A stretch of DNA of 53,831 nt from Halothiobacillus sp. GTDB lineage: Bacteria; Pseudomonadota; Gammaproteobacteria; Halothiobacillales; Halothiobacillaceae. Below are positions 40,063-50,880 of the stretch, piece after piece (the first letter of the stretch is position 1; each line of letters starts with the position of its first letter). The translations under genes and the position numbers were made by a program. The DNA lies in assembly GCA_024636015.1 (NCBI GenBank), contig JAGXHU010000091.1, forward strand, positions 1 to 53,831, given 5' to 3'. The notes beneath the pieces are model-generated. The model was not told the DNA's origin. It saw nothing but the letters and a program-made list of their open reading frames with translations, and did not search any database.

Positions 40063-40809
40063 ATGCGCGTCACGGTAGTCACGCTTTTCCCGGAATTGGT
40101 GGCGGCCGTTGGGGACAGTGGCATCCCTCGGGTAGCCATGGAGTCAGGCGCCTTGCAGGTAGACACGATTTCGCCCCGTGATTTTGCCGTGAATCGGCAT
40201 CGCACGGTGGATGACCGGCCCTTTGGCGGCGGCCCCGGGATGCTGATGATTCCCGAGACTCTCGCAGCGGCAATCTCAGCCGCTAAGAAGCGTACAATCG
40301 GCGCTCGGGTGTTGTTGATGTCCCCTCAGGGGAGGCGACTGGATCGAGCAGCTGTTCATGCCCTCGCGGATGAAGCAGCACTGATTCTGGTTTGTGGCCG
40401 GTACGAGGGTATCGATCACCGCGTGATCGATACCCTCGTCGACGAGCAGGTATCGATTGGCGATTATGTTCTGTCGGGGGGCGAACTTGGGGCGATGGTG
40501 GTGATCGATGCCATTGCCCGTCGTTTGCCAGGGGTGCTGGGGGATGCGGAGTCCGTTGTGCAGGACTCCTTCGAGGCGCAGTTGCTCGATCACCCGCACT
40601 ATACCCGTCCAGATGTATGGCAGGGAATGGCAGTGCCCGACGTGCTGCGGTCGGGAGATCACCGGGCCATTGAGGCCTGGCGAGAGCTTCAGCGATTGTG
40701 TGTGACGGCAACTGCCCGACCGGATCTTTTTTATCAGCGTGGCCTCGATGAGCGAGCGCGCGCATTACTGACCGCAGAATGGCTGCATTCTGCTGCAACG
40801 AACGTTTAG
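40063..40809 (+). CDS. trmD: tRNA (guanine-N1-)-methyltransferase
   Basis: Makes m1G37 in tRNAs that read CNN, preventing +1 frameshifts. SPOUT-fold protein of 248 residues: DDRPFGGGPGML, LMSPQGRRLDR, CGRYEGIDHRVID (knot and SAM site), IGDYVLSGGELGAM and the RPDVWQGMAVPDVLRSGDH region. The ATG at 40063 is preferred to a TTG two codons earlier; AGGTCGG lies upstream. A perfect 17-bp inverted repeat covers the CGRYEGIDHRVIDT codons. Confidence 0.98.
   Translation: MRVTVVTLFPELVAAVGDSGIPRVAMESGALQVDTISPRDFAVNRHRTVDDRPFGGGPGMLMIPETLAAAISAAKKRTIGARVLLMSPQGRRLDRAAVHALADEAALILVCGRYEGIDHRVIDTLVDEQVSIGDYVLSGGELGAMVVIDAIARRLPGVLGDAESVVQDSFEAQLLDHPHYTRPDVWQGMAVPDVLRSGDHRAIEAWRELQRLCVTATARPDLFYQRGLDERARALLTAEWLHSAATNV
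40403..40439. repeat. Perfect 17-bp inverted repeat inside trmD
   Basis: ACGAGGGTATCGATCAC at 40403-40419 and its exact reverse complement at 40423-40439, with a CGC loop. In mRNA it would be a very stable 17-pair hairpin within the coding region, over the active-site codons. Confidence 0.9.
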
Positions 40810-40825
40810 TAGGTGAGTTAAGTTT

Positions 40826-41173
40826 ATGAGCAATATCATTCAGCAGATCGAAACCGAGCAAATGACCCGTGAAGTCCCGGTGTTCGGTCCTGGCGACACC
40901 GTCGTCGTTCAGGTCAAGGTGAAGGAAGGCGACCGTGAGCGTCTTCAGGCCTTTGAAGGCGTGGTGATTGCCAAGCGTAACCGCGGCTTGAACTCCGCCT
41001 TTACCGTGCGCAAGATTTCCTATGGCCAAGGCCTGGAGCGCGTATTCCAGACCTACAGCCCGGTGATTGCCTCGATTGAAGTGAAGCGTCGTGGTGACGT
41101 TCGTCGGGCCAAGTTGTACTACTTGCGCGGCCTGACCGGCAAGAAAGCACGTATCCGCGAAAAATTGGCCTGA
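40826..41173 (+). CDS. rplS: 50S ribosomal protein L19
   Basis: Large-subunit protein at the subunit interface, 115 residues. [54 protein letters not shown] (in part) and the [17 protein letters not shown] tail are all conserved. AGGTGAG is upstream of the ATG. Last gene of the operon, followed by a strong terminator. Confidence 0.98.
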   Translation: MSNIIQQIETEQMTREVPVFGPGDTVVVQVKVKEGDRERLQAFEGVVIAKRNRGLNSAFTVRKISYGQGLERVFQTYSPVIASIEVKRRGDVRRAKLYYLRGLTGKKARIREKLA

Positions 41174-41250
41174 TCGTCGAGATCAGGGCGGGTGGCTGAG
41201 GCTGCCTGCTTTTCCGCCAGATTGTGATTGTCAATCCGGCGCACTCTTGA

Positions 41251-41289
41251 AAAACACCCCTGCGTCCACACAACGCAGGGGTGTTTTTT
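41251..41289 (+). terminator. Terminator of the rpsP-rplS operon
   Basis: Perfect 15-bp stem (41251-41265 with 41273-41287), loop CCACACA, ending in six T. It lies 34 nt upstream of the htpG ATG. Confidence 0.95.
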
Positions 41290-41322
41290 GCTTTTACCCT
41301 TCCAGTCGGAGATGTGTTTTCT

Positions 41323-43212
41323 ATGAGTCAGCCTGAAACCCATGGTTTTCAAACCGAAGTTAAAGAACTACTGCAGCTGATGATTCATTCGCTGTACTCC
41401 AACCCCGAGATTTTCTTGCGGGAGTTGGTGTCCAATTCTTCAGATGCCTGCGACAAACTGAGATTCGAGGCCATTTCAGATGAGGCCCTGTACGAGGGGG
41501 ACGAATCATTGTTGATTCGGGTGCGTTTCGATGAGCTGGCCAAAACTGTCACGATCAGCGATAACGGCATCGGGATGAACCGGGATGAAGTGATCCAGAA
41601 TGTGGGGACTATTGCCCGCTCCGGCACTAAGGCCTTTATGCAAAAGCTGGGGCAGGATCAGTCGAAGGGGCTGCAACAGATTGGCCAGTTCGGGGTTGGG
41701 TTCTACTCTGCGTTTATCGTTGCTGAAGAAGTGGAATTGACGACGCGCCGTGCGGGCACGGGGCATGAGCATGGTGTTCGCTGGACTTCACGCGGCGAGG
41801 GCGAGTACACGCTGGAAACTGTTGATGTTGCCGAGCGAGGCACCACGATCGTGCTGCATTTGCGTGAAGATCATCATGATTTTGCCAATGACTGGCGTTT
41901 ACGCTCCGTGATTCGTAAATATTCGGATCACATCACCTTCCCCGTCGAGATGTTGAAGGTGTCGACGAAGACTGCGGAAGACGAATCGTCCGAAGAACAG
42001 GTCGTCGACGTTCCCGAGTGGGAGCGCGTCAATGATGCGCATGCATTGTGGGCGCGGTCGAAATCCGAGATTTCCGACGAAGAGTACACCGAGTTTTATA
42101 AGCATGTCGGCCACGACTGGGAGGCGCCGCTTGCCTGGTCGCACAATAAAGTGGAAGGAAAGACCGAATACACCTCGCTGCTGTATCTTCCCGGGCGTGC
42201 GCCGTTCGACCTGTGGGATCGGGAATCAAAGCAGGGCGTCAAGCTGTATGTGAAGCGCGTATTCATCATGGATGATGCGGAAAAACTTATGCCGCGCTAC
42301 CTGCGTTTCGTGCGTGGGGTGATCGACTCGGCTGACCTGCCACTGAACGTGTCGCGTGAAATCCTGCAGTCCAATCGAATCCTGGACACAATTCGCCAGG
42401 GCTCGGTCAAACGGGTATTGGGCATGCTGGAGCAGATGGCATCCAACGAGTCCGAAAAATATGCCAAATTCTGGCCAACTTTTGGCCAAGTGCTGAAAGA
42501 AGGAATTGGCGAGGACTTCGGTAACCGAGAGCAAATTGCTGGATTGCTGCGTTTTGCGTCAACGCATACCGGCAATGACGAACAAACGGTCAGTCTCAAC
42601 GACGCGATCGAACGGATGCAGGAAGGGCAGGACGAGATTTACTACATCATCGCCGATTCGTATGCAGCTGCTCTGGCATCACCACACCTTGAGATCTTCC
42701 GTAAGAAGGGTATTGAGGTGATGTTGTTATGGGATCGGATTGACGAGTGGCTGATGTCCCAATTGCCGGAGTTCGAGGGTAAGAAGCTCAAGTCAGTGAC
42801 GCGGGCGGAATTGTCGCTGGACGAGGAGGCTGGCGAAGAAACGCTCGAAGCCAAGGAAAATCAGGATGCCCTAGTCGAGCGGCTCAAGAAGGCACTGTCG
42901 GATCAGGTGGATGATGTGCGCGTATCTAAGCGGTTGGTGGACTCTCCGGCCTGTCTCGTGACGACCGAAGAGGAAATGAGTCTGCACTTGCAGCGGCTGC
43001 TGAAAGAAGCAGGGCAGCAGGCGCCGGTGGTCAAGCCGATACTGGAGATCAATCCTGCGCATCGGCTATTGCAGCGGGCTGCCGCCGAGGCGGATGAAGG
43101 TCGTTTTGAAGATGTCGCCCGCGTATTGCTGGGTCAGGCGACCCTGGCTGAAGGCGGGCACCTGAGCGATGCCGCAGATTTCGTTACCCGGTTGAATCGC
43201 CTCCTGGCCTGA
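41323..43212 (+). CDS. htpG: Molecular chaperone HtpG (Hsp90)
   Basis: Bacterial Hsp90, 629 residues, with GHKL ATPase N-domain ([40 protein letters not shown]), the middle domain ([21 protein letters not shown]) and the C-terminal dimerisation domain (HRLLQRA). The ATG at 41323 follows GGAG by 12 nt. It starts very close to the rplS terminator, and a CTTGAAA hexamer (41246-41252) lies upstream, but no matching -10 box was found. Confidence 0.97.
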   Translation: MSQPETHGFQTEVKELLQLMIHSLYSNPEIFLRELVSNSSDACDKLRFEAISDEALYEGDESLLIRVRFDELAKTVTISDNGIGMNRDEVIQNVGTIARSGTKAFMQKLGQDQSKGLQQIGQFGVGFYSAFIVAEEVELTTRRAGTGHEHGVRWTSRGEGEYTLETVDVAERGTTIVLHLREDHHDFANDWRLRSVIRKYSDHITFPVEMLKVSTKTAEDESSEEQVVDVPEWERVNDAHALWARSKSEISDEEYTEFYKHVGHDWEAPLAWSHNKVEGKTEYTSLLYLPGRAPFDLWDRESKQGVKLYVKRVFIMDDAEKLMPRYLRFVRGVIDSADLPLNVSREILQSNRILDTIRQGSVKRVLGMLEQMASNESEKYAKFWPTFGQVLKEGIGEDFGNREQIAGLLRFASTHTGNDEQTVSLNDAIERMQEGQDEIYYIIADSYAAALASPHLEIFRKKGIEVMLLWDRIDEWLMSQLPEFEGKKLKSVTRAELSLDEEAGEETLEAKENQDALVERLKKALSDQVDDVRVSKRLVDSPACLVTTEEEMSLHLQRLLKEAGQQAPVVKPILEINPAHRLLQRAAAEADEGRFEDVARVLLGQATLAEGGHLSDAADFVTRLNRLLA

Positions 43213-43237
43213 TTCTCACCCTGATGTTATAAGTACG

Positions 43238-43275
43238 AACGCCGTCGCCGGCTTGAATCTGGTGACGGCGTTTTT
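43238..43275 (+). terminator. htpG terminator
   Basis: AACGCCGTCGCC paired with GGTGACGGCGTT (one G-U pair), 11-nt loop, followed by TTTTT. 25 nt after the stop. Confidence 0.9.
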
Positions 43276-43450
43276 GTTTGTAAATCGATGTGTGACATGT
43301 TGTACGTAAGAACGCTGGTAATTTGCCCGGGAATTTATTAGCTTGTATCTCAAGCCTTATCATTAGCTGTGTATCGATCGTGTTTCGATATGATTAGGCT
43401 CATGTTTTGATTGATTGGCAAATTCAGGCATTCTTGTCCGAGGCTGTCCG

Positions 43451-43459
43451 TGCGATAAT
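43451..43459 (+). promoter_or_regulatory. Extended -10 promoter of lpxC
   Basis: TGCGATAAT: TGn extension plus GATAAT (five of six matches). It starts about 39 nt before the lpxC start codon. A TTGTCC hexamer is present, but only 14 bp away. Confidence 0.5.
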
Positions 43460-43489
43460 CCTTTAATAAATTTGTCATGAGGTTGTGTC

Positions 43490-44407
43490 TTGGTACACCA
43501 GCGAACGTTGAGAAATAGCATTCGTGCGACGGGCATCGGTCTGCATACCGGCGAGCAGGTGCGGTTAACGCTGCGTCCGGCTGCGCCGGATACGGGGATC
43601 ATGTTTCACCGCATTGACTTGGCTGAGCCGGTGGACATCAGCGGCCATGCTTTCAATGTGGGTGAGACGCAGTTGTCCACCACCCTCGTGAAAAATGGCG
43701 CCCGGATATCCACGGTGGAGCATCTCATGTCGGCTTTGGCTGGCCTTGGGATCGATAACTGTCATGTCGAGATCGACGGTCCGGAAATGCCGATCATGGA
43801 TGGCAGCGCCAGCCCGTTCGTGTTTCTGATCCAATCTGCCGGCATTGAGGAGCAGGATGCCCCCAAGCAGTTCATCCGCATTCTCAAGTCTGTAGAAGTC
43901 GTCGATGGCGACCGGTGGGTGCGCTTTGATCCGCATGACGGATTCCGAGTGGCTATGTCGATCGATTTCAACCACCCCGCTCTAGCGGATTCAGCGCGTT
44001 TGGCTGAGATCGATTTTTCATCCACCACCTTCGTCAAGGAAGTGGCGCGGGCACGAACGTTCGGATTTGTGCGTGATCTGGAAATGATGCGCAAGCGTAA
44101 TCTAGCGCTGGGCGGCAGCGTGGACAATGCCATCGTCGTGGGCGACTCGCACATTCTTAACGAGGATGGTTTGCGCTACGGCGACGAGTTCGTCAAGCAC
44201 AAGATCCTTGATGCTATCGGTGATCTGTATCTTCTGGGTTGTAGTGTCATCGGTGCGTTCACCGGCCACAAGTCAGGGCATTTCCTGAACAACCAGTTGC
44301 TGCGCACCTTGTTGGCCCAGGAAGATGCCTATGAGCGCATCACCTTCGAACGTGAGGAATTGCCGCCTGTGTCCTTTGCGCGCCCCGTGGCGCAAATGGC
44401 GAGTTGA
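43490..44407 (+). CDS. lpxC: UDP-3-O-acyl-N-acetylglucosamine deacetylase
   Basis: Committed step of lipid A synthesis. The 305-residue zinc enzyme has H78 ([16 protein letters not shown]), H237 and D241 ([14 protein letters not shown]) as metal ligands and H264 in [10 protein letters not shown] as the general acid. N-terminal [18 protein letters not shown] is canonical. The start appears to be TTG with GAGG eight bases before it; no nearby ATG fits. A TTG start would keep synthesis low, which suits an enzyme whose level must be limited. Followed by a strong terminator. Confidence 0.96.
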   Translation: MVHQRTLRNSIRATGIGLHTGEQVRLTLRPAAPDTGIMFHRIDLAEPVDISGHAFNVGETQLSTTLVKNGARISTVEHLMSALAGLGIDNCHVEIDGPEMPIMDGSASPFVFLIQSAGIEEQDAPKQFIRILKSVEVVDGDRWVRFDPHDGFRVAMSIDFNHPALADSARLAEIDFSSTTFVKEVARARTFGFVRDLEMMRKRNLALGGSVDNAIVVGDSHILNEDGLRYGDEFVKHKILDAIGDLYLLGCSVIGAFTGHKSGHFLNNQLLRTLLAQEDAYERITFEREELPPVSFARPVAQMAS

Positions 44408-44426
44408 ATCGCTATAGCGACCCCAG

Positions 44427-44452
44427 AAAGGCCCCGTTTCGGGGCCTTTTTA
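44427..44452 (+). terminator. lpxC terminator
   Basis: GGCCCCG-TTT-CGGGGCC stem with flanking A and T tracts (five T). 20 nt past the stop; facing the convergent DciA gene. Confidence 0.95.
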
Positions 44453-44497
44453 ATATGCACTATAATGTTGGAGGTGGGTCGTCTTTTGGGTGGAAGG

Positions 44498-44962
44498 CTA
44501 ATCGGTTGCGTCAGGTGTCGAAAGCAATCGCCGCCGTCCCTTTAGCTGAACATCTGCCAGTCGGCGCAATGCTTGCGCGAGCCCGGGGTCGGATTCTTCG
44601 TTGGCCATATTCAGGAGCGCATGACGGGTCTGCGCATCAGGTTCTTGGCCAGTCCGCTGGGTTTTCGGCCGAGGAATATCCGTAGCGATCCGAACTTCAA
44701 CGCCAATAAGGGTGGGGAGATTGCCCTGCTTGCTGGCGGCTGCATTGAGACGGGGTAGCCACCCTCGAGCTTGAAAGCGCACCTGGGTCGCCAGCGCAGC
44801 GTGATCTACACCCAGAACCAGGATGCTGTCGCGGAGGTTGAGTACACGTATTCGCCCGATCAACTCCCGAGGCAGGCTTTCTTGCAGGAACAGGTCGAAC
44901 ATCCGGATCAGCCCAGCGCGTTTTGCGATGGGTTTGAGTGCGTCGTACTGACCGGGTTTCAT
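44498..44962 (-). CDS. DciA family (DUF721) protein
   Basis: Protein of 154 residues of the DUF721 family, of which DciA loads the replicative helicase DnaB in bacteria that have no DnaC/DnaI. The N-terminal half carries the KH-like domain: LFLQESLPRELIGRIRVLNLRDSILVLGV, then ALATQVRFQARGWLPRL. The C-terminal part is basic and disordered. Position between lpxC and secA, on the opposite strand, is typical for this gene in gammaproteobacteria. No clear ribosome site is visible. Confidence 0.8.
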   Translation of the reverse strand: MKPGQYDALKPIAKRAGLIRMFDLFLQESLPRELIGRIRVLNLRDSILVLGVDHAALATQVRFQARGWLPRLNAAASKQGNLPTLIGVEVRIATDIPRPKTQRTGQEPDAQTRHALLNMANEESDPGLAQALRRLADVQLKGRRRLLSTPDATD

Positions 44963-45260
44963 GTCTTGGGGGGATCCGGGGTTGGGGGAATGGTCATTTC
45001 TTGAGGCATTGTAACGCTCTGGGCATATTTCTGGTTTATAAGAAAGTGAACGATATGTCTGGAATAACCTGTGGGCGTGCGGGCTCGATGCGCCTTGGAT
45101 TCAAACCTCGTTAATGGCTAATTCAGTTGTCCTCCCTACCAATTAGGGCGTATCTACCGTACCATTCCAACCGATTTGCTATCGGTGAGACGGGTAGTTC
45201 TGGAGGCTTTGGCCTGCCACGGTGGTCCACCTTACTTTATTCAAGCGGAAAGTTGTGTTC

Positions 45261-48029
45261 ATGATCTCAAGAATCGTCCGGAAAATTTTTGGCACCCAAA
45301 ATGATCGGGTCATCAAGCTGATGAGTCAAAGAGTAGCGGAAATAAACGCTATGGAACCTCAGATGCAGGCGTTGGCTGATGAGGCCTTGCGTGCCAAAAC
45401 CGATGAGTTTCATCAACGCTGGCAACAGGGGGAGACCCTGGACAAACTTTTGCCTGAAGCCTTTGCCGTCTGCCGGGAAATGAGCCATCGTGTGCTTGGC
45501 ATGCGCCATTTCGATGTGCAGCTCGTTGGCGGGATGGCTTTGCATCAAGGAAAGATTGCCGAGATGCGTACCGGCGAGGGGAAAACCCTGGTCGCGACGT
45601 TGGCTGTGTATCTGAATGCGCTGACCCGCCAGGGTGTTCATGTGGTGACGGTGAACGACTATCTGGCGCGCCGCGATGCCGAGTGGATGGGGCGGTTGTA
45701 CACCGCTTTAGGCCTGTCTGTTGGCATTGTGGTGCCAGAGCTGGACCAGCGCAGCAAATACGACGCCTACCGTTGTGATGTGACCTATGCCACCAACAAC
45801 GAATTGGGATTCGATTACCTGCGCGACAACATGGCCTTCAGTCCGGACAACGTGATGCAGCGCGAACTTGTCTATGCCATCGTCGATGAGGTGGATTCGA
45901 TCCTGATCGATGAAGCGCGTACGCCGCTGATCATTTCCGGGCCTGCTGCGGATTCCTCTGAAACCTATCAAAAAATCAATGGCCTGATGCCGGAACTGAA
46001 GCGCCAGGCCCGTGAAGAACCCAAGGATGATGAGCCGCCATTGACGGATGACGAGCGCGGCGACTTCACTGTCGACGAGAAAAACAAGCAGGTGTTCCTC
46101 ACAGAACAGGGGTTCGAGCGCGCGGAAAGCCTGTTGATCCAGATAGGTCTGCTCGACGAAGGCGACTCGCTGTACGACGCGCACAACATCATGCTGCTCA
46201 GTCACCTGAATTCCGCCTTGCGTGCCCATGCCATCTACCGTCGGAATGTCGAATACATCGTCCGCGACAACGAAATCATCATCGTTGACGAGTTCACCGG
46301 GCGCACCCTGGCCGGCAGACGCTGGTCCGAGGGCTTGCATCAGGCCGTCGAAGCCAAGGAAGGCGTGCCGATTCAGGCGGAAAATCAGACGCTCGCCTCA
46401 ATCACATTCCAGAATTATTTCCGCCTGTACAAGAAACTGTCAGGCATGACCGGTACGGCTGATACTGAAGCGCGCGAGCTGGCCGAAATCTATCATCTGG
46501 AAGTGGTGATGATTCCGACCAATCGGCTGGTACAGCGGACCGATCATGGGGATCTGGTCTTTCTGACCCAGGCCGAGAAATATGAGGCGATCGCGAAGGA
46601 TGTTCTGGCTGCGCGTGAGCGTAATCAACCGACTCTGGTCGGTACGGCATCAATCGAGTCATCCGAAGTGATTTCCGCCGCGCTGACCAAAAACGGCATT
46701 GAGCATAATGTGCTCAATGCCAAGCACCACGAACGTGAAGCGGAAATTATCGCGGAAGCCGGTCGGCCGGGTGCGGTCACGATTGCCACGAACATGGCCG
46801 GTCGCGGCACCGATATCGTGCTGGGGGGGAATCCCGAGCAAGAGTTGCTCGACCTGGGCGAGGGCGTCAATGATGCCGAAAAACAACGGGTAAAGGCCGC
46901 ATGGCAGGCACGACACGACGCAGCTATTGCGGCGGGCGGGTTGCATGTGGTCGGTACCGAACGTCACGAATCACGTCGCGTGGATAACCAGTTGCGTGGG
47001 CGCTCGGGGCGCCAGGGTGACCCGGGATCGACCCGCTTCTTCCTGTCGCTGGAAGACAATCTCATGCGGGTGTTCGCCTCCGATCGTGTGGCGGGTTTGA
47101 TGAAGAAACTCGGGATGCAGGCCGGCGAGGCGATCGAGCACCCCTGGGTCACGAAGGCGATCGAAAACGCGCAACGCAAGGTCGAAGGGCACAACTTCGA
47201 CCAGCGGAAACATCTGCTGGATTACGACAACGTAGCGAATGAGCAGCGCAAGGTCATTTATGATCAGCGCCGTGCTGTCATGGCGGCCATCGACACGGCG
47301 GCCATCATCGTGCCCATGCGGCGCGATGTGTTGACTGATGTCTTCGTGAAATATGTCCCGCTTGAGGCCCTGGAAGAGCAATGGGATGTGCCGGGCCTTG
47401 CCGAGGTGCTCAGCGAGGATTTCGGTCAGGTGTTGCCCATTCAGGACTGGCTGGATTCAGACAAGAATCTGCATGCGGAATCCCTGTTGGAGAAAGTGAT
47501 TGCGGCCCTGGAAGAAGATTACGCTCTGAAAGAAACCCTGGCGGGCGCCGAATCGTTGCGGCAGTTTGAGAAGGGGATCCTGCTGCAGGTGTTGGACGGA
47601 CTCTGGAAAGAGCATTTGGCGGCGATGGATTACCTGCGCCAGAGCATCGGCCTGCGTGGCTACGCGCAGAAAAATCCGACCCAGGAATACAAGCGTGAAG
47701 CCTTCGAAATGTTCAGTCGGATGCTCGACGAGATCAATCTCGATGTCATCAAGATTCTTAGTCGGCTGTCGATCGCGCCGAGTCCTGAGCAAGGGGAGCA
47801 AGTATTCGACGATATGCTGGACGAAGTGGTTGAGTCCCAGCATGTCGACGAGAGCCGTTTGCAACTTCGGCACGACGCGTTCGCCGAGTTTTCCAGTTCG
47901 GATCGCAACGCCGAGTCGATCGAAGGTGCGCCCATTGCCGGCCGCGCGGAGTCTAAAATTGGGCGCAATGAGCCCTGCTGGTGCGGGTCGGGCAAAAAAT
48001 ATAAATACTGTCACGGCAAACTGTCCTGA
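45261..48029 (+). CDS. secA: Protein translocase ATPase SecA
   Basis: Motor of the Sec pathway, driving preproteins through SecYEG. The 922-residue protein has NBD1 with MRTGEGKTL (102-110) and [17 protein letters not shown], a preprotein cross-linking domain, NBD2 with [12 protein letters not shown] and [11 protein letters not shown], and the C-terminal zinc site C906-x-C908...C917-H918 for SecB binding. The ATG at 45261 starts [11 protein letters not shown]; an open frame 13 codons longer is less likely. The 298-nt upstream region has an ACCGAT/ATCGGT hairpin but no secM-like reading frame that I can see. Confidence 0.98.
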   Translation: MISRIVRKIFGTQNDRVIKLMSQRVAEINAMEPQMQALADEALRAKTDEFHQRWQQGETLDKLLPEAFAVCREMSHRVLGMRHFDVQLVGGMALHQGKIAEMRTGEGKTLVATLAVYLNALTRQGVHVVTVNDYLARRDAEWMGRLYTALGLSVGIVVPELDQRSKYDAYRCDVTYATNNELGFDYLRDNMAFSPDNVMQRELVYAIVDEVDSILIDEARTPLIISGPAADSSETYQKINGLMPELKRQAREEPKDDEPPLTDDERGDFTVDEKNKQVFLTEQGFERAESLLIQIGLLDEGDSLYDAHNIMLLSHLNSALRAHAIYRRNVEYIVRDNEIIIVDEFTGRTLAGRRWSEGLHQAVEAKEGVPIQAENQTLASITFQNYFRLYKKLSGMTGTADTEARELAEIYHLEVVMIPTNRLVQRTDHGDLVFLTQAEKYEAIAKDVLAARERNQPTLVGTASIESSEVISAALTKNGIEHNVLNAKHHEREAEIIAEAGRPGAVTIATNMAGRGTDIVLGGNPEQELLDLGEGVNDAEKQRVKAAWQARHDAAIAAGGLHVVGTERHESRRVDNQLRGRSGRQGDPGSTRFFLSLEDNLMRVFASDRVAGLMKKLGMQAGEAIEHPWVTKAIENAQRKVEGHNFDQRKHLLDYDNVANEQRKVIYDQRRAVMAAIDTAAIIVPMRRDVLTDVFVKYVPLEALEEQWDVPGLAEVLSEDFGQVLPIQDWLDSDKNLHAESLLEKVIAALEEDYALKETLAGAESLRQFEKGILLQVLDGLWKEHLAAMDYLRQSIGLRGYAQKNPTQEYKREAFEMFSRMLDEINLDVIKILSRLSIAPSPEQGEQVFDDMLDEVVESQHVDESRLQLRHDAFAEFSSSDRNAESIEGAPIAGRAESKIGRNEPCWCGSGKKYKYCHGKLS

Positions 48030-48120
48030 TTTGCTAAGGATTTGGTCATAAAACCTGTGCTATTTTTGCGTGGCTAGTGTCTGGAATAGTAAAAACATCA
48101 AAGTTAAGGATAATTGAGTC

Positions 48121-49452
48121 ATGAAAAAAGTGATTGCAGGGGTAGTTGGTCTGGCGGTTGTTGGCGGGTTGGCTGCTGCCCCTTATATTTCGGGGATGAT
48201 GATCGAGCAGCGGCTGCAGAATATGAAGGCGTTGGCTGGCGCAGGTAGTGGAATTATCTGGACTCTGGATTCATTCCATCGGGGATACCTGCATTCGACG
48301 GCGGATTCGAGCATCCGTATCGACATTGGCACGGGTGATCCCCTTGTGCTGCATTTCAAGCAGGATATTGACCAGACACCAGGCCTGGATGGTCGCTATG
48401 CCACCATTCACACTGTTTGGGTGCCTGATGCGGATCAGAAAGCCGCCGTTCAGGATATCTACGGTGACAAACCGCCTGCCGAGTTCGATACGGTGCTGCG
48501 CGTAACGGGCAGCACCCATACCGTAGGCGTCCTGACGCCGGTCAACAAGGACGGGGTGGATTTCTCAGGTGGCAAGTTCGTGCAGGATACCTCGGCTGAT
48601 GGCCACTTTACTTCGGGGTTGACCATCGATTCACTCGTGGCATCCCAGCTTGATGGCAAGTCCGGTCCCAAATCGGTCACGGTGAAAGGCATCGATTTCA
48701 AGGTCGACGGAAAGATGTCTCCGAAGCATATTGTCTGGGATAGCAATGGCATCCTGAACGTGGCCTCGATGGATATGGGGGCACAAGGAAGCATGACCGG
48801 TCTGAGTCTAGTCGGTAAATCGTCCCGTACGGGCGACGATGCCGCTTTCGATGTCACGTTGGGTGCTCAGAAAATTGATTTCCCCGATGCGCCGGCCTGG
48901 GCGAAACCGATGACGGACATGCGGTTGAACTATGCCCTGTCCCGGATCAGTGCGCCTGTGTTGGAGAAGATGATCGAGAAAATCCAGCAGGCCAAGGAAA
49001 AGGGCCCGCTTGATAGCGAGCAACTCAAGGAAGAGCTCAGCCAGACGCTGATCGGTGAAATGCCCGCCCTGATCGATCATGGCCCGATTTTCACCATGAG
49101 CCCGGTGACCTTCACGGTGCCCGCCGGTACGGTAGAATTCCATCTGTCCGCTGAGCTGCCACCGGGGCACGGAGAAGAAGGATCCAAGAATCCCATGATG
49201 CTGGTCAGCCTGCTTAAGGTGAAGGGTGATTACAGCGCGCCCGAATCCCTGATGCTGGATGTGATGGCGGAGCAGGGTAAGGCTGAAACCGGCCAGAAGA
49301 ATCTGGATGCGCTGGTTCAGCAAGGTTACGTGACGCGCGATAAAGGTATTCTAAGCACCAAATTTGCCTTTATGGACGGCAAACTGACGGTGAATGGTCA
49401 ACCCGCCGATCAGATGGCCGGCATGTTGGGCGCGCTGTCCGGCGGCATGTAG
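48121..49452 (+). CDS. YdgA-like DUF945 protein
   Basis: Protein of 443 residues with an N-terminal hydrophobic segment (about 4-22, an uncleaved anchor or signal), then a large beta-rich periplasmic domain. The FHRGYLHSTADSSI and DHGPIFTMSPVTFTVPAGTVEF segments and the C-terminal DALVQQGYVTRDKGILSTKFAFMDG pattern, in part, are those of DUF945/YdgA. Such proteins are linked to the envelope, but their role is unknown. A ribosome site TAAGGA lies before the ATG; it is transcribed alone. Confidence 0.85.
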   Translation: MKKVIAGVVGLAVVGGLAAAPYISGMMIEQRLQNMKALAGAGSGIIWTLDSFHRGYLHSTADSSIRIDIGTGDPLVLHFKQDIDQTPGLDGRYATIHTVWVPDADQKAAVQDIYGDKPPAEFDTVLRVTGSTHTVGVLTPVNKDGVDFSGGKFVQDTSADGHFTSGLTIDSLVASQLDGKSGPKSVTVKGIDFKVDGKMSPKHIVWDSNGILNVASMDMGAQGSMTGLSLVGKSSRTGDDAAFDVTLGAQKIDFPDAPAWAKPMTDMRLNYALSRISAPVLEKMIEKIQQAKEKGPLDSEQLKEELSQTLIGEMPALIDHGPIFTMSPVTFTVPAGTVEFHLSAELPPGHGEEGSKNPMMLVSLLKVKGDYSAPESLMLDVMAEQGKAETGQKNLDALVQQGYVTRDKGILSTKFAFMDGKLTVNGQPADQMAGMLGALSGGM

Positions 49453-49505
49453 ACTCAACACGTACCCGGGCGCTCCCGTAGGGCGCGCCGGTAACAGTGA
49501 TGGTG

Positions 49506-49531
49506 ACGACCTCGCAGTGCGGGGTCGTTTT
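49506..49531 (+). terminator. Terminator after the YdgA-like gene
   Basis: ACGACCTCGC-AGT-GCGGGGTCGT stem (one G-U pair) followed by TTTT. It sits between the YdgA-like gene and argJ. Confidence 0.85.
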
Positions 49532-49567
49532 GATTGCAGCGGAACAAGAATGTAAGGAATTGAAATT

Positions 49568-50797
49568 ATGCCTGTCGGTCTGGTTGCTCCTCTAGCGGGT
49601 TCGCTGAAACCCATCCCGGGTATTACTTTGGGTGTTGCCCAAGCGGGTGTGCGTAAGCCGAATCGCGATGATCTTTTGGTGATCTCTTTGCCGGAAACGG
49701 CTACGACGGCAGGCGTGTTCACGCAGAATCGGTTTTGTGCGGCGCCGGTTCAACTCTGTCGGTCGCATTTGGGCGCAGGCGTTGTACCGAGGGCCCTGGT
49801 GATCAATACCGGGAATGCCAATGCGGGTACTGGCGACGATGGCCTGATGCGGTCGCGGCAGGTCTGTCAGGCGTTGGCTGCCCACTTGGGTTGCACGGAA
49901 CAGGCTATCCTGCCCTTTTCCACAGGGGTGATCATGGAGTCGCTGCCGGCGGATCGGATTGTGGCGGGCCTTTCGGCAGCGTTGTCGAACCGGGCGGAAG
50001 ACAGCTGGCAGCGGGCGGCTGGGGCGATCATGACCACCGACATCGTGGCCAAGGGCCGTTCGGCGACTTGCGTGATCGACGGGCAGACCGTGACCGTGAC
50101 CGGAATCGCCAAGGGTTCCGGCATGATTCATCCGAATATGGCGACCATGCTGGGCTATGTGGCGATCGATGCGCAAGTGCCGGTCGAGGTGCTGCAAGCT
50201 CTGTTGAACAGCGTCACAAACGAGAGTTTCAACCGGGTGACGGTGGATGGTGATACGTCGACCAACGACTCCTTCATCCTGATCGCCAACGGGCGTCATG
50301 AAGCACCTCGGATCGATGCCGTGGGCACGGCCGCATATGAAGCCTTGTATGCGGCGGTGGCCGAGGTGTCGGTGTTCCTGGCGCAGGCGTTGGCGCGCGA
50401 TGGCGAGGGTGCTACCAAGTTCGTGACCATCCAGGTCGAAGAAGGGCGGAATCGGGCCGAGTGCGTGCAAATTGCCAAGGCCATTGCGCACAGTCCGCTG
50501 GTGAAAACGGCCCTGTTTGCCTCCGACCCGAATCTGGGCCGTATCCTGTGTGCCATCGGCTATGCGGGGATCGATGATCTGGACGTCAGCAAGATCGGCT
50601 TGTGGTTGGGAGATGTGGAAGTCGTGCGGGCCGGTGGTCGCGATCCGGCCTACGTCGAGGCGCGGGCGGCTGAAGTCATGAAGCGCGAGGATATCACCAT
50701 GCGCATTACCCTGGGGCGTGGTACGGCTCAGGATCATGTCTGGACCTGCGATTTTTCATACGATTACGTCAAGATCAATGCCGAGTACCGGTCCTAA
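49568..50797 (+). CDS. argJ: Bifunctional ornithine acetyltransferase / N-acetylglutamate synthase
   Basis: Recycles the acetyl group in arginine synthesis. The 409-residue precursor has the self-cleavage motif [16 protein letters not shown], cut before T193 to give alpha and beta chains. It also has [10 protein letters not shown] (about 81-90), [10 protein letters not shown] and the [21 protein letters not shown] block, in part. Two substrates, or only one, may be used; monofunctional ArgJ cannot be excluded. AAGGAA precedes the ATG. Confidence 0.97.
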   Translation: MPVGLVAPLAGSLKPIPGITLGVAQAGVRKPNRDDLLVISLPETATTAGVFTQNRFCAAPVQLCRSHLGAGVVPRALVINTGNANAGTGDDGLMRSRQVCQALAAHLGCTEQAILPFSTGVIMESLPADRIVAGLSAALSNRAEDSWQRAAGAIMTTDIVAKGRSATCVIDGQTVTVTGIAKGSGMIHPNMATMLGYVAIDAQVPVEVLQALLNSVTNESFNRVTVDGDTSTNDSFILIANGRHEAPRIDAVGTAAYEALYAAVAEVSVFLAQALARDGEGATKFVTIQVEEGRNRAECVQIAKAIAHSPLVKTALFASDPNLGRILCAIGYAGIDDLDVSKIGLWLGDVEVVRAGGRDPAYVEARAAEVMKREDITMRITLGRGTAQDHVWTCDFSYDYVKINAEYRS

Positions 50798-50880
50798 CGC
50801 GGCTGTCCGTCACCGGTGGGCACTCACGGTTTGCCGGTCGATGGGGCGGGTGTGATGCCGCCCGTCGGTCATCGTGTCGT

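Noticed and set aside
41246..41273. Sigma-32 promoter for htpG using the perfect CTTGAAA at 41246-41252
   Set aside because: At 13-bp spacing the -10 would be CCACACAA, matching only about four informative positions, and the start site would lie within the rplS terminator hairpin.
45037..45042. TATAAG as the -10 of a secA promoter
   Set aside because: The only nearby -35-like hexamer (TTGTAA, 45009-45014) is 22 bp away, too far for sigma-70.
49592..50737. 381-codon open frame antisense to argJ
   Set aside because: Shadow of a conserved gene; low-complexity His/Arg-rich translation, no ribosome site.
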